Assembly (NCBI GenBank): GCA_951799445.1
Contig: OX637292.1
Span: forward strand, 5,831,296-5,895,295
Reading direction: 5' to 3'
Length of the DNA: 64,000 bases
Source of the DNA: Pseudisothecium myosuroides
Lineage: Eukaryota; Streptophyta; Bryopsida; Hypnales; Lembophyllaceae
A program made the position numbers and the translations under genes. Position 1 is the first letter of the stretch; each line of letters begins with the position of its first letter. This document shows positions 12,110-22,475 of this stretch, piece after piece. A model generated the notes under the pieces. It worked only from the letters and a program-made list of their open reading frames with translations, was not told the origin of the DNA and made no database searches.

Positions 12110-13429
12110 AATAGAAAGCGTAAAGTGTTTTCATGATTTTCACCATTGAAAATTTAAACTCACAAGTGTTGATTTGGAGTTATTTGCAATTTCACTTATA
12201 AAAAAAATTGCATTTCAACAATTGCAAGGTGAATTGTATAATGAATTTGGTAGCTCTTTATTTGAAGTTAAGGCTTTTGGAAGCACATTTTAGTGTACTA
12301 ACATAATTTCTAATTGTTCATGTCACCTCTAATTCCAAAAAACCCTTATATGCAAATTTTTGAAACATTATGGGGAAGATAGTATACTAAAAATAGAATA
12401 TTTACAATTCTCTCTTTATAATCTCACAACTCTTTTAAAATTTTACACTCAAAATTAGTATGCATACTAATAAGCAAGCTCTTTAAACATCTACTAATAT
12501 GGTTTGAAAAACAAGTTTTGAAAAAAAATTTGAAAAAAAAATAATTTGCTTCATTGGAGATCACTATAAGCCAATGTTCTTTTTTCATACAAAAAAACAC
12601 TTAGAAAGGCTTAGGCACTTAGGATTTATACTATGATGTTTGTCACTATTATTTCTATCTTTTAAAAATAATTTTATATTATGTTAAGCATTTTTGTAAT
12701 TACTATGATTTTTACAATGAATTTTTTACAACCATATAAAAAATCAATTTGATGTTTTTAATTATAAAAAAATTTAAATTATATTTTAGACATATTTTAC
12801 TACATATGAAAAATGTCAAATTTTTGAAATATGTGTTTTGATGTAGAAATCTAATGAAGTATGACCAAGCTAAGACGTAATTGAATGTCCTTTAAGAGTT
12901 AAGCAAAGTCTCATCTTCTAAGTTCAACCTTCTCGATGTTTTACAATTTCGCTTTGTCTTGGGCCAAAGAAACTCAAAACAATTACTGTATTGGATATTT
13001 GAGCTTTTGCAAATTTACCTATTTTTTGGATGAGGAGTTTATAAAAATTCATAAAATTCATACAAATTAAAAGAGACCCAATACATGTAGAAGTCATAGA
13101 TGGTCACCTGGGATTCTTTTTTTGGTTTTTGGAGATTGAAGTGCTGAAGTGGCAACATACAATAAAATGATGTAGCCAAATATTTTAGTATTCAATCTAT
13201 ATTTTGGATAGAACTATCTTTTCATTCATATATTTGGATGAATTTTATTTAAAATTGGCGATTTCATCTAAATTATTTTCAAAAATTGGAACAGCTTGGC
13301 ATCATCATCCAATTTTTCTTCAAGTTTTTCTTATAAGTTTGGTGCTCCCCAATTATTTTTGGTGCTTTTAGGCATTTAAATGCCTAAAAAATATATTATG
13401 GTCACCCCTTATAATGGTTTTATATTTTG
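12110..13429. other. Gene-free AT-rich DNA
   Basis: No coding signal. A degenerate TTAA-element end may remain near 12884-12901 (TGTCCTTTAAGAGTTAA). Confidence 0.4.
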
Positions 13430-15060
13430 TACAACATTGTGCAATACAGTGATCAATAAAATTGAATATTTATTTGAAACTTTTTCATTCAAACAACCGT
13501 ATCATGTTAAGCATCAATGGGCAAAGTCCAGAAGTAGATACATGAAAATTGTAGTATGCAATGTATATAGTAACACATGATTATAGAAGCTCAAAGAAAA
13601 TTAATTTCAAAGTTAGCCATGATTAAAACTCGTTTTTGTATGCCATAATTTGGAATTAATTTATACTTTGTCAATTTCTTAGAATTCTAAAAAAATGTTT
13701 TGTGCCTTGGCATGTAGGTATGCATTGTTTCAAATTGTTGTACAAAAAAATTGAAGGAAGTTGAAATTTGAGAATTTAAAATATTCACAATTTGACAAAT
13801 ATGCAAATTATGTTTGTTTTCACAATATTTGAATATTTTTTAGAATTGAGTGAATGGAATTGCCTTAGCCATTGTAGAGAGTATAGGTTGCAACATGAGC
13901 CATTCACTATAAGAAAATCTTATTTTAGATGAAGTTTAGTATAACAATCAATGTCTAAGTTGTCAAATTTTAGGTGACGTCAAATAGAACAATTCTTGTT
14001 TTTATGTCAACAATGACGTTTAATGTAACATCTTATTGTATGTTACATTGGATGTCATAGGCTCATGGCTGACATAAAAATAGGGGTTGTTATATTCGAC
14101 ATCACCTAAAATTTGTCAACTTAGACATAAAAAAACTGTAGTTTCTTATAGTGATTGTTACATCTTAATGTCGTTGCATTTGAAATAGTTTTTGAATAGA
14201 TTAATATGTTTAGTTTATATATTAGGGTTGTATGATGCCTCTTTATGTGCAAAGACTAGAATTAATGATACATATATTTAATTCAACCAATATAAAAACT
14301 TGTTTTTCTATAACATCAATAACCAATGTCAATTCTATGAAAGTTAGTATAATTTTTGGTGGTTTTGATCTTTATGATGATATTGAAAATGATTATTTAA
14401 TTTATTTGTATTGGTTGAATCAATTATATGTATCATTAATTCTAGTCATTGTACAAAAATTTGAACTTAAAAAAGCATCATACAGCTCTAATATATAAAT
14501 TGAACGCATATATAGTCCTACTCAACAACTATTTCAAATGCAATGGCATTAAGTTGTAACAATGGCTCATTTTGCAACCTCTCTACAATGACTAATGCAA
14601 TTCCATTCTCTCAATTCCAAAAAAATATTCAAGTATTGTGAGAACTGAGAACCAACATCAGTTGCATATTTGTCAAATTGTGAATATTTTAAATTCTATA
14701 AATTTCAACTTCCTTCAATTTTTTTGTACAACAATCTGAATTGAAACAATGTATACATACATGCCAAGGCACAAAACATTTTTTTGGAGTTCTAAGAAAA
14801 AACTGACAAAATATAAAGTAAATCCAAATTATGGCGTACAAAAACAAATTTTAATCATGGCTAACTTTGAAATTAATTTTCTTTCAAACTACAACTCATT
14901 TTTCTTCAAACTTCTATAGTAATGTCTTATATGTTGCATACTACAGCTTTCACATATCTACTTTTGGACTTTACCCATTGATGCTTATCATGGTATACGG
15001 TTGTTTGAATGAAAAAGTTTCAAATATATACGAGTTCAATTTTGTTCGTCACTATATATT
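13430..15060. mobile_element. Long inverted-repeat element (fold-back), arms about 600 bp
   Basis: The left arm (about 13430-13904 continuing at 14157-14210) is repeated in inverted orientation in the right arm (about 14510-15060). For example, AGCATCAATGGGCAAAGTCC at 13510 pairs with GGACTTTACCCATTGATGCT at 14966. Divergence is moderate, with small indels, so it is old. The left arm is split by a younger MITE. About 300 bp of unpaired sequence forms the loop. No ORF of significance; superfamily unknown. Confidence 0.65.
13905..14153. mobile_element. CACTA-type MITE with proven empty site
   Basis: Ends CACTATAAGAAA and TTTCTTATAGTG, flanked by ATT on both sides (13902-13904, 14154-14156). 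The opposite arm of the surrounding inverted repeat preserves the unoccupied site (complement reads GAGCCATTGTTAC near 14555), with a single ATT and no insert. This fixes the boundaries and the 3-bp duplication directly. Confidence 0.85.
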
Positions 15061-15390
15061 TGAAATAATTTGAGATAGCAATAAGATTTGCAATAGTAGA
15101 GGCATAGATATACGTTTGGTCCATCAGTGCCTGAGACTTTTTGCAATAAAAAATACTTTGTACCTAGACGCCGGGCCAATTGTCCTTTGAAGTTGATTGC
15201 ACAATTTCAACCTTTTGTCTAGGCACAAGTGTGAATTTTAGCCATTTATCCAATCACAAGTGAGGATTTTGGGCCTCAGTCTTGCACATAAAATTGGCTC
15301 AGCCTCTAGGTGAAAAGCTTTCTATAATTTGCAGCATGTTTGTAATGGATTGCAATAGACCATGAGTTGAAGGCAAAGTATGGAAAACCA
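15061..15390. other. Gene-free AT-rich DNA
   Basis: No coding signal recognised. Confidence 0.4.
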
Positions 15391-15523
15391 ATATTTCATT
15401 AAAATGGAGGTATTCCACAAACTTGACACTTTCACATTTAGACCATGCAATCTAAAATCTATATGTATAGCAAAAATGAAAGAAAAAATAGTGTATGGAA
15501 TACAACCATTTTAACAAAATTTC
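15391..15523. mobile_element. MITE of the TTTCRTTAAAATGG family, degraded copy
   Basis: Begins ATATTTCATTAAAATGG and ends CCATTTTAACAAAATTT, with the conserved inner hairpin motif (CTTGACACTTTCA, TAGACCATG, TCTAAAATCTATA). Six copies of this family occur in the window (15.4, 16.7, 20.1, 22.3, 29.7 and 46.3 kb). Confidence 0.65.
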
Positions 15524-16717
15524 CCACGGAATCGCTACAATTAAAGCTATTGCAAAAAAATAATTTGATAATGTGCTGCAACCGCTAAGGTAGAAGCACC
15601 TAAATGTAACAACAATCATTTACGAACATCTAAAAAACAACCTAAATCCACGCTCAAATGGACCCGAAATAGACAAGTGGGGTTCCAAGAAGTTATCATT
15701 GTCATGAGGAAGATTCTTACGTTGGCCAATCACATATGCGTGATCCAAGCTTACAATGTGTTGCTTTTGGGTGTTTCTGTGCCTACTTTGATGTTAGTCT
15801 AGTGTCCACTATATGTGGTAGTTGTTTTCAAAAATTTGTATTATATTCATGCAAGCTTGGAAAAAACAAAACCAATTTTTTTGGTTTCCTAAACCATTTC
15901 CTAATAAGTGCATATCATTTTATTCTATAGCTACCCTCCAGATGTGCAGATCTTGAATAAGTGTCACATGTAAGGGTAATTGTAAGAAACAGTGTACTAT
16001 TTGTTGCGTTTTTGATTTCAGCCTTTTGATATTTTTTATACTATAAGTCACCTTCACTACTATTAGGGGTATGGAACATGAAATCTAGATGGTTGATTGG
16101 ATTTTCGATTTACTATTCTGACAGTATATGATATTCATCATTAGATGGCAAGGATGGATGGCAAATATTTAATTTGCCATAAAAACAGTGTACACTGGCA
16201 AATTGGAGGGACTACGTACAAGCCTCTACCAATCCTATTAAGTCTTTTTGTGTACCTTGAAATGCTATTTTGAGCCCTATGCTACAATTTACACTAAAAA
16301 TATGGAACTTTTACATTTCTATTTAAAAAAATTAGAAAGTGCACGTGAAAAAATTATTTAAAAAAAAATGGCCATTGTTGCCAATTAAGAGCAAAGAAGG
16401 AAGATCATAACTAGAACTAAAAAACCATTTTTAATTCAACATAAATTCAGCATGAATATAGCACACTTTAGGCCAATGCAAAATACACTTGGAGCATGTT
16501 TTTGAAACGTGTCAATCTGGACGCATTTGCCAGGGAGCTATTGAAATTATGATTGATGTCATGGGATTCCTTCTTCAAATTTTTGGAACTTGGGGTGCAA
16601 GAGGATGTGTGTTAAAGCAAGAAAATGTCAGAGGATGGAAGTAGCTTTGATTCTTGAATGAGTTTTTGAGTGCACCCATCGTACTATTTATCTGCCAACA
16701 TATATCAAAACTCAATA
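15524..16717. other. Gene-free AT-rich DNA
   Basis: No domain or exon structure found; open frames up to 64 codons look like chance. Confidence 0.4.
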
Positions 16718-16909
16718 TGGGCAATTTCATTAAAATGGCGATATTATTTTAAAATGTCCTGAAAACAGTTCAAAACAGCCGTTCTAAATCTATACCTGCC
16801 CTAGATGGTTCAGAACGGCCGTTCTGAAATCTATACCTATCCTAGATGGTGAAAATACCACACCGTTAAAGTGGCACTTGGAATACTGCCATTTTAATGA
16901 AATTACCCA
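16718..16909. mobile_element. MITE of the TTTCRTTAAAATGG family
   Basis: Terminal repeats ATGGGCAATTTCATTAAAATGGC and complement ending at about 16909. The centre contains tandem CAGAACGGCCGTTCTG-like palindromes and CTAGATGG units, so the copy is longer than the 145-bp form at 22291. Confidence 0.7.
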
Positions 16910-17565
16910 TCGATATGGTTTATATTCAATCCATATTGTTGAGAATGGTGCTCAACAGCATGATTCTACTAGCTTCTGCTAGTTTCAATCTGGAAGCTTT
17001 TATCAACTGGGGCGCTATTGAAGTCATTGATGTCAAAACTCTTGAACTCCAGATGCAAGACGAAGTGTGTCACAGAAAGAACATGTTGGAGGATTGAAGC
17101 ATCTTGGAAATTGTGTTTCGCGCTTGAATTTGGAGATGAGGCTGAGGCTGTACTAGGAACTTCTTTCAAGAGCGAGACGCGATCAGACTATTTTTAGGGT
17201 TTGAGCTGTTGGTATATAAGATTGAGAGCTTCTATTAGCTTGTGGACATCATTGCAGAAAACGTCATTGGGGTCTAATTCTAGTGTGGTTGCAGTGTCAA
17301 TCGGAGCTTCCGCGTGTGGATGGGCGACGAGACGACGAAACTCAACAGGGCAATGGGTGCGAGACGAGATTGTAACGAAGACGATTGCCGTGAGCAAGGA
17401 GACGCAAATCGATGCATCATGTTTCCAGGCATCAATCCGAGGATCCCATTCCAGCTACTGCACTCATCTGCTACGAGGAGTTTCCTGCTGAGAATTCGAA
17501 GGAATCAATGCCCGTCTTGAAAGAGACAATAGTGCCTCCCGTCTCCCGAGGAGAAGGCACCTAAG
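16910..17565. other. Unassigned region of higher GC
   Basis: GC rises here compared with the flanking repeats, and two short minus-strand frames (16969-17169, 17194-17397) follow one another. No domain, start context or splice pair convinced me. It may be an old gene remnant or the distal 3' flank of the gasdermin-like gene. Confidence 0.3.
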
Positions 17566-18376
17566 AAATTTTCTCGTGTATGTAAGTAAAAGTTCACGCA
17601 ATTATCAGAGATGCTTATCATCCCCTCAACTCACCAAAGAACCCCACGAACTCATTTCAGTTCAAGATCTGACGACATGAGCAGAAGACAACTCCACCCT
17701 TACAGTTACGAGCCTTCCGATTTAATCACCAACAAGCATGTTGACATTCAACTCACCGTGACCTTCAAGCACACAAAACTCCTCGTCTTAAATTCAATAT
17801 ATTTTCGTCATGCGATTGATACAACCACAAAGTGCCGCACATAGGTGCTTATCTCTCGCTAAGTTCTCCCCTTCTGCCCCAATGAAATATCGAGAGTCAC
17901 TCTAGATACATGTACAAGGCAGTTGAATACCACACAGCAGTATCCACAAGCAGTGAGAGGGAACTAAAGACTGGGCCTCTTCATTGCAGACAATATCAAA
18001 CCACTCCTGCAACAGAAAACAACGGCTGCAACTACACCGGCATGCTGCAATTCAAGACGATAAGAAAGCTTCCAGCCCCGCGGGTTTCTGGAGCTTGTAA
18101 CACACATACACACATATTTATCCGATGACCCGGTCAAGAAAAATTGGAAGCCTATAAAGAGGCTCCGGAAACTGGTCCGTCATCATTCACCTTCATACGA
18201 CCCGTTATGAGGGGAAAGTGGTGAAGGAACTCTAATGATTATTTTAAGAACTTCCTCAAACACTTATATGTCAGGTCATGTATAACTCCGCTACTGCCGC
18301 AGTACCACGTGCGACCTACCTTGAAATTTGACTTGGTGAGATTGCAGTTGGCAAAGTCATTCCACGGCAAAATGGA

Positions 18377-19532
18377 TCAAGTCTCATTGCTGACTTCAGA
18401 ATGAAAGACAAGTGGAACACAATAGTCAGTGTCGTTGCTTCCATCCTCATCGTAACCAAAGAAATCCTTCATGTGATACTCGAAATCTGAGTCGACTTTG
18501 AGGTCGTCTTCTTCACCAGCCCTTGTCACGTGAGCCATCGTCTGCCCCATGTTGCCTCTCCGGGAAACATAGTTACCCTGCTTGTCAAACTTCAGGCGAA
18601 TAGCTTTAAATCCGTACAGAGTGTTCTCGTTGGCTGCAGCTTCGTCGCTCTCTACGCTAACGCTTGCGGAAGTGGTTGCCTTCAAGCCACCTGCAACAGG
18701 AACTGGAGTTGCAACTTCGAGCCCCTGCAAACCCACTTCGGCACCCACACCGCCGCCTCCGTGAACAGTGTAGTTGATGGTGCCAAACTTGAGTTCGGTA
18801 ACGATCCACAGCTCCAAGATTTCGTCGCTATTCAATCTGCAGCAATGTGTGCAGAAACTCGTCACTTCTAGGAATCTCAGTCTCAAAACATGACATCAAT
18901 ACAGACCTGAAAACAAGATCCCACTCGATTCACGACAATGAAAACAATGCGGAGAGTACTTACATTGACACACCCTTCCTCTCCACGGAACTGATACTTC
19001 CAATGTCTGGTTTCCACTGGGCCTTCTTGCCTTGTTTTGCTCCGACAAATTCAAGGAAGTGGTTTTCCATAACCCTACGGTAGCTTGGACTGGACATCTT
19101 GACTTCAATGCTCCTGGAAGTATCGAAATTGGCCTCGGCAAACGTAAAGAGTCTGGCCAAGAATTTCGAATCTGCACGGACAACTGTTTTCCGATCCTTC
19201 CCTTCTACGCCCTTTGTGAAGGGTTCGTTGACGGGTGTGTCATCATCTTCGTCATCGCTTAGTCCCTTCAAATCGTCGTCCAAATCCGTCTTCTTATCAA
19301 GCCAACCTTGAACGTCCTCATCACCGAACGTGATCATGGATCCGACATGAACCAGCTCCCGGCGTCGAAATGGTTTATCAGGGCCAGAGCTGAGAAGATG
19401 CTGCATATGATACGATCTGCCATCTTGAACGAAGATGTCAAGCAGATTGATCCGACCCTTGTTGAGGTCCGGCAAGGGAACGATGTGCAAATCCTTCCAC
19501 AAATATTCCTCCCACGACTTCGGCGGACCCAT
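18377..19532 (-). CDS. Gasdermin-like pore-forming protein, copy A (two exons)
   Basis: Probable membrane-pore protein, 342 residues. Exon 1 is 19532-18964; the GTAAGT donor and GCTGCAG acceptor bound intron 18963-18837; exon 2 is 18836-18377. The frame is kept across the phase-2 junction. Gasdermin-like features in order: LHIVPLPDLN then a di-leucine strand (residues 15-32), MITFGDED (66-73), an acidic loop DLDDDLKGLSDDEDDD (83-98), SIEVKMSS (141-148), ILELWIVTELKFG (196-208), and a final strand pair VSVES/TLYGFKAIRLKF (249-273). Residues 284-342 form an acidic tail, a candidate autoinhibitory segment. The ATG at 19532 (MGPPKSW) is preferred: it fits the family N-terminus and has G at +4. 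The frame stays open to an ATG at 19673, but GTGAG donors and several CAG acceptors there suggest a leader intron. Divergent from the CHAT gene, 2 kb away. No search was run; the family call rests on motif order. Confidence 0.62.
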
Positions 19533-20073
19533 GTCAATTGCACTTGCTGCGAAGGCTACAACTGCGATTAGGAGTCTGCAGTTGCGACTGCTTATCTCAC
19601 CTTCCAGGCACCAAACTCGATCAGGCGTGCGAGGAAGGCGAATGAGTAACACTCTGAATAGCTTGCAAAGCACTCTAGAAGATAAGGTCGATGATAGTGT
19701 AACAGACTAGAACTTGAAAGAGTCTCACAGCACTGCCATCCGGAAGCAACACCACCAGAGACACTTGCAAGCGCAGCGCACGAAAACCTCCCCGAGTGTT
19801 AACTTAGAATAAAATTCCCACAAAAGCCACTCAGATCTCCACGCCTCAAGCCCCTCCGGAACTTCACCCTTGTCCTCTTCTGTCTTCTTGAATCGGGTGC
19901 ACAAGCCTTGGCCACTGTGCTCGGTGCGACGAATTAGATGCAGGCAACCACTCTGAAATGCTCTGGAATTGTCTTGAACAGAGCAGTTTGCAGGGCTATC
20001 TCCTTCTCCGAAATTTGCAGTGCCAGGAGCTCAATTACCCGGCTCTTGGAATCTCCTGGTGGTAGCTGGACGA

Positions 20074-20206
20074 GAAATTTCTTTAAAATGGCATTATTCC
20101 ATTCGCCATTTTCCATTCATTTCTAGGACAGGTACAGACTTCAGACCGCACGGTCTAAACGTGAAAGTGCCAAGTTTGTAGGATACCGCCATTTTAAAGA
20201 AATATC
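20074..20206. mobile_element. MITE of the TTTCRTTAAAATGG family
   Basis: Ends GAAATTTCTTTAAAATGGC and GCCATTTTAAAGAAATATC; interior CTAGGACAGGTACAGA, GACCGCACGGTCTAAAC and GAAAGTGCC matches the 22291 copy. It sits in the shared upstream region of gasdermin A and the CHAT gene. Confidence 0.75.
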
Positions 20207-20539
20207 GGTTCTGGGCAGTGTGAGGGTGGTCGGTGGTCCGGGGACGGCAGCGTATCCGAGGCAGTGCCTCCTTCCGTCCACGGGAGTCATGCTCTCAAGT
20301 GGTACAAACAACAGCTTGAGTTATCCTACAATACAGCATGTTCGAGCAAGTTCCGGGCCCGCCAAAGATGAAGCGGTCCTAAGCATGACGACCACCGCTG
20401 TAACTGAAATATCTGACCGTAGGGTGCTGAAATTCATGATAAAGTCTCGTACTGTTAATCAATTTTTTACAATCGATCTATTACCTTCCTTGGATCCAAG
20501 ACGCACGACTCCGGAGTTGGACTCTCCTGGAAGCTAGCC

Positions 20540-21517
20540 TTAGGTCCCGCAGTTTATTTTAGTCATGTGTCTGTATTTTGTTTGTACCGGTGAAGAACTT
20601 CAACCTTGGACTTGTGGGAGGCCGTTGCATAGTTGAGTCGGAACTGCCTTCGTAACCGATGGAGGAGTGATGTCTTCTGATTCGTTTTCAGTGATCTCCT
20701 TCAGGCTAGTACCGTATTGATGAACTATGCGATGCACGGATCCAGACTCTATCACGTGGAGACTCTGCTAATCTCGTAACAGGCTTGTAACATAGTACGC
20801 CATAGCTGCGCCAAATTTGTTGAGCCTGGTCCAGCTCTTTAATATTGACCACGCTGTCAGTGGAACTATGTGATCTTCGTCCCTCCAATGTTATTCAATT
20901 TCGTGGACGTTTCTCTTAACCTGATTAGAGAAGCTCAGAGGGATATAGACCCGCCTCTTAATTAACTTCAGCGCTGTGCTCAGCCGGTTACAAATTGAAG
21001 GATCGGATTGAGGCTAGCTTCCCTGGGCGTGGGGTTTTAGGTCCAGGTGAAGATTTTGTGCAATTCGAACAATTTGCATGCAATGTTTAAACATTTTTAA
21101 AGATATGAAGGGATATATCATGGTCGACTGAGATTTCTCGCATTGTACAGTACTCTTAATTTGGAACGTTCGCTATTTGTTGGGAGATTTTTTGCTTGGC
21201 TATGTCGAAGCTTTTGTTCAACGGAGGGTCAAGCATGTCTTTTATTAGGGTTTCTTTGTCCTGGTTGCAACAAAATGTTTTTTGAAACGTAGGTTCCTTT
21301 CTTTCATTCTTTGCCGTCGGTTTCTTGTTTGAGCTAAGGCGGGTTTGACGTGCATTTGCTTTGGCAGTGTTTTTGATGTATGTTTCATCACGAGTTTGAA
21401 ATACATTTAGTTATTACAAAATGACGTACGTTCAGAATCACGCCATTGCTAGCGGCGCGCTAACCATCATAAATCGTTTGAGCTTTGATGTTCAGCAGGT
21501 GTTAGGCACAACTTGAC
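20540..21517. promoter_or_regulatory. Intergenic region upstream of the CHAT gene (shared with gasdermin A)
   Basis: Together with 19533-20539 this forms a 2-kb head-to-head interval between gasdermin A (minus) and the CHAT gene (plus). It has no coding signal. I see no unambiguous TATA box at a measured distance from either start. Co-regulation from a shared promoter region is an inference from orientation only. Confidence 0.3.
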
Positions 21518-22432
21518 ATGGCAGGGAATGAAGGTGCATCGTCATCTGTAAGCACCAGTAGCTACGGTGGAGAAATCCAAGCAGAAGTAAGTGACTTCTG
21601 GTTTCGAAACATTTACTTCATTCTTGTAGACATATGCAAGTAAAATCTAAGAATATGTGCATCGTTCGTTTCCTGCACTGCGTTGATCGACGCCTTGATT
21701 TCTAGCCGCACTTCAACGATGATTCATTATTTTCCTTAAAGCTTTTGATCTGATTGTACAATAGGGACTGCATAGAACAACGTCCTGAGGCAAATCTTGA
21801 ATCTATAATGTTACATGAGGCTCGTTTTGAGTCTCTCCAGACTAGAATACCTAAGGTCTATGAAGAATGGCGCACAGTTGATTGTAGTATGCAATCATGT
21901 TCAAAATGGTGATCATGTCTCATGCTGAACGTGGTGGTTCCTATGCAGAAGATGTCCAGGGTGGCTACCTATGGAAAGCGAGGGATCACTAATCTCGACA
22001 TGTTAAAGATCAACAATCCAGGAGTTTCTGTGAGGATTCTAAATCCACAATTCCACATTGCCTTCATTTTCACTGCTGTGTAACTATGTTCGAAATGTCA
22101 TTAAATTGGTTCAGTGTTAACCACTTCTGAGATTCATTCATTACATGGTGGTCGAAATTAATGGGTTCACTCGCCTAAGTCACAGAACACACAGTTTTTA
22201 TATTTTTATGTTTATGTTTAAGGGTCATATATTTTGCTTTATTGGTATAGCAAAATTAGTATAGACTAAAATGGTTTGGTTTATGTTGATATAACGGATA
22301 TTTCGTTAAAATGGCGATATTCTTCCGCCATTTTTCCTTTTACTTCCTAGGACAGGTATAGATTTCAGACCACATGGTCTAAACCTGAAAGTGCCAAGTT
22401 TGTGAAATATTGCCATTTTAACGAAATATCCG

Positions 22433-22475
<43 letters not shown>

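Larger units (their letters stand above)
17566..20530. repeat. Segmental duplication, copy A (with gasdermin-like gene A)
   Basis: Direct-orientation copy of 30222-34060. Similarity starts near AAAGTTCACGCAATTATCAG, covers the whole gasdermin-like gene and its upstream DNA, and can still be traced at 20390-20500 (TAGGGTGCTGAAATTCATGATAA against 33974-33994). Coding parts are roughly 90% identical by eye; the outer parts are more diverged. The CHAT protease gene lies between the copies. Confidence 0.85.

Noticed and set aside
18530..19710. Several plus-strand frames across gasdermin-like gene A (mirrored in copy B)
   Set aside because: Antisense shadows of the minus-strand exons; only the minus strand gives conserved splice sites and a coherent fold pattern.
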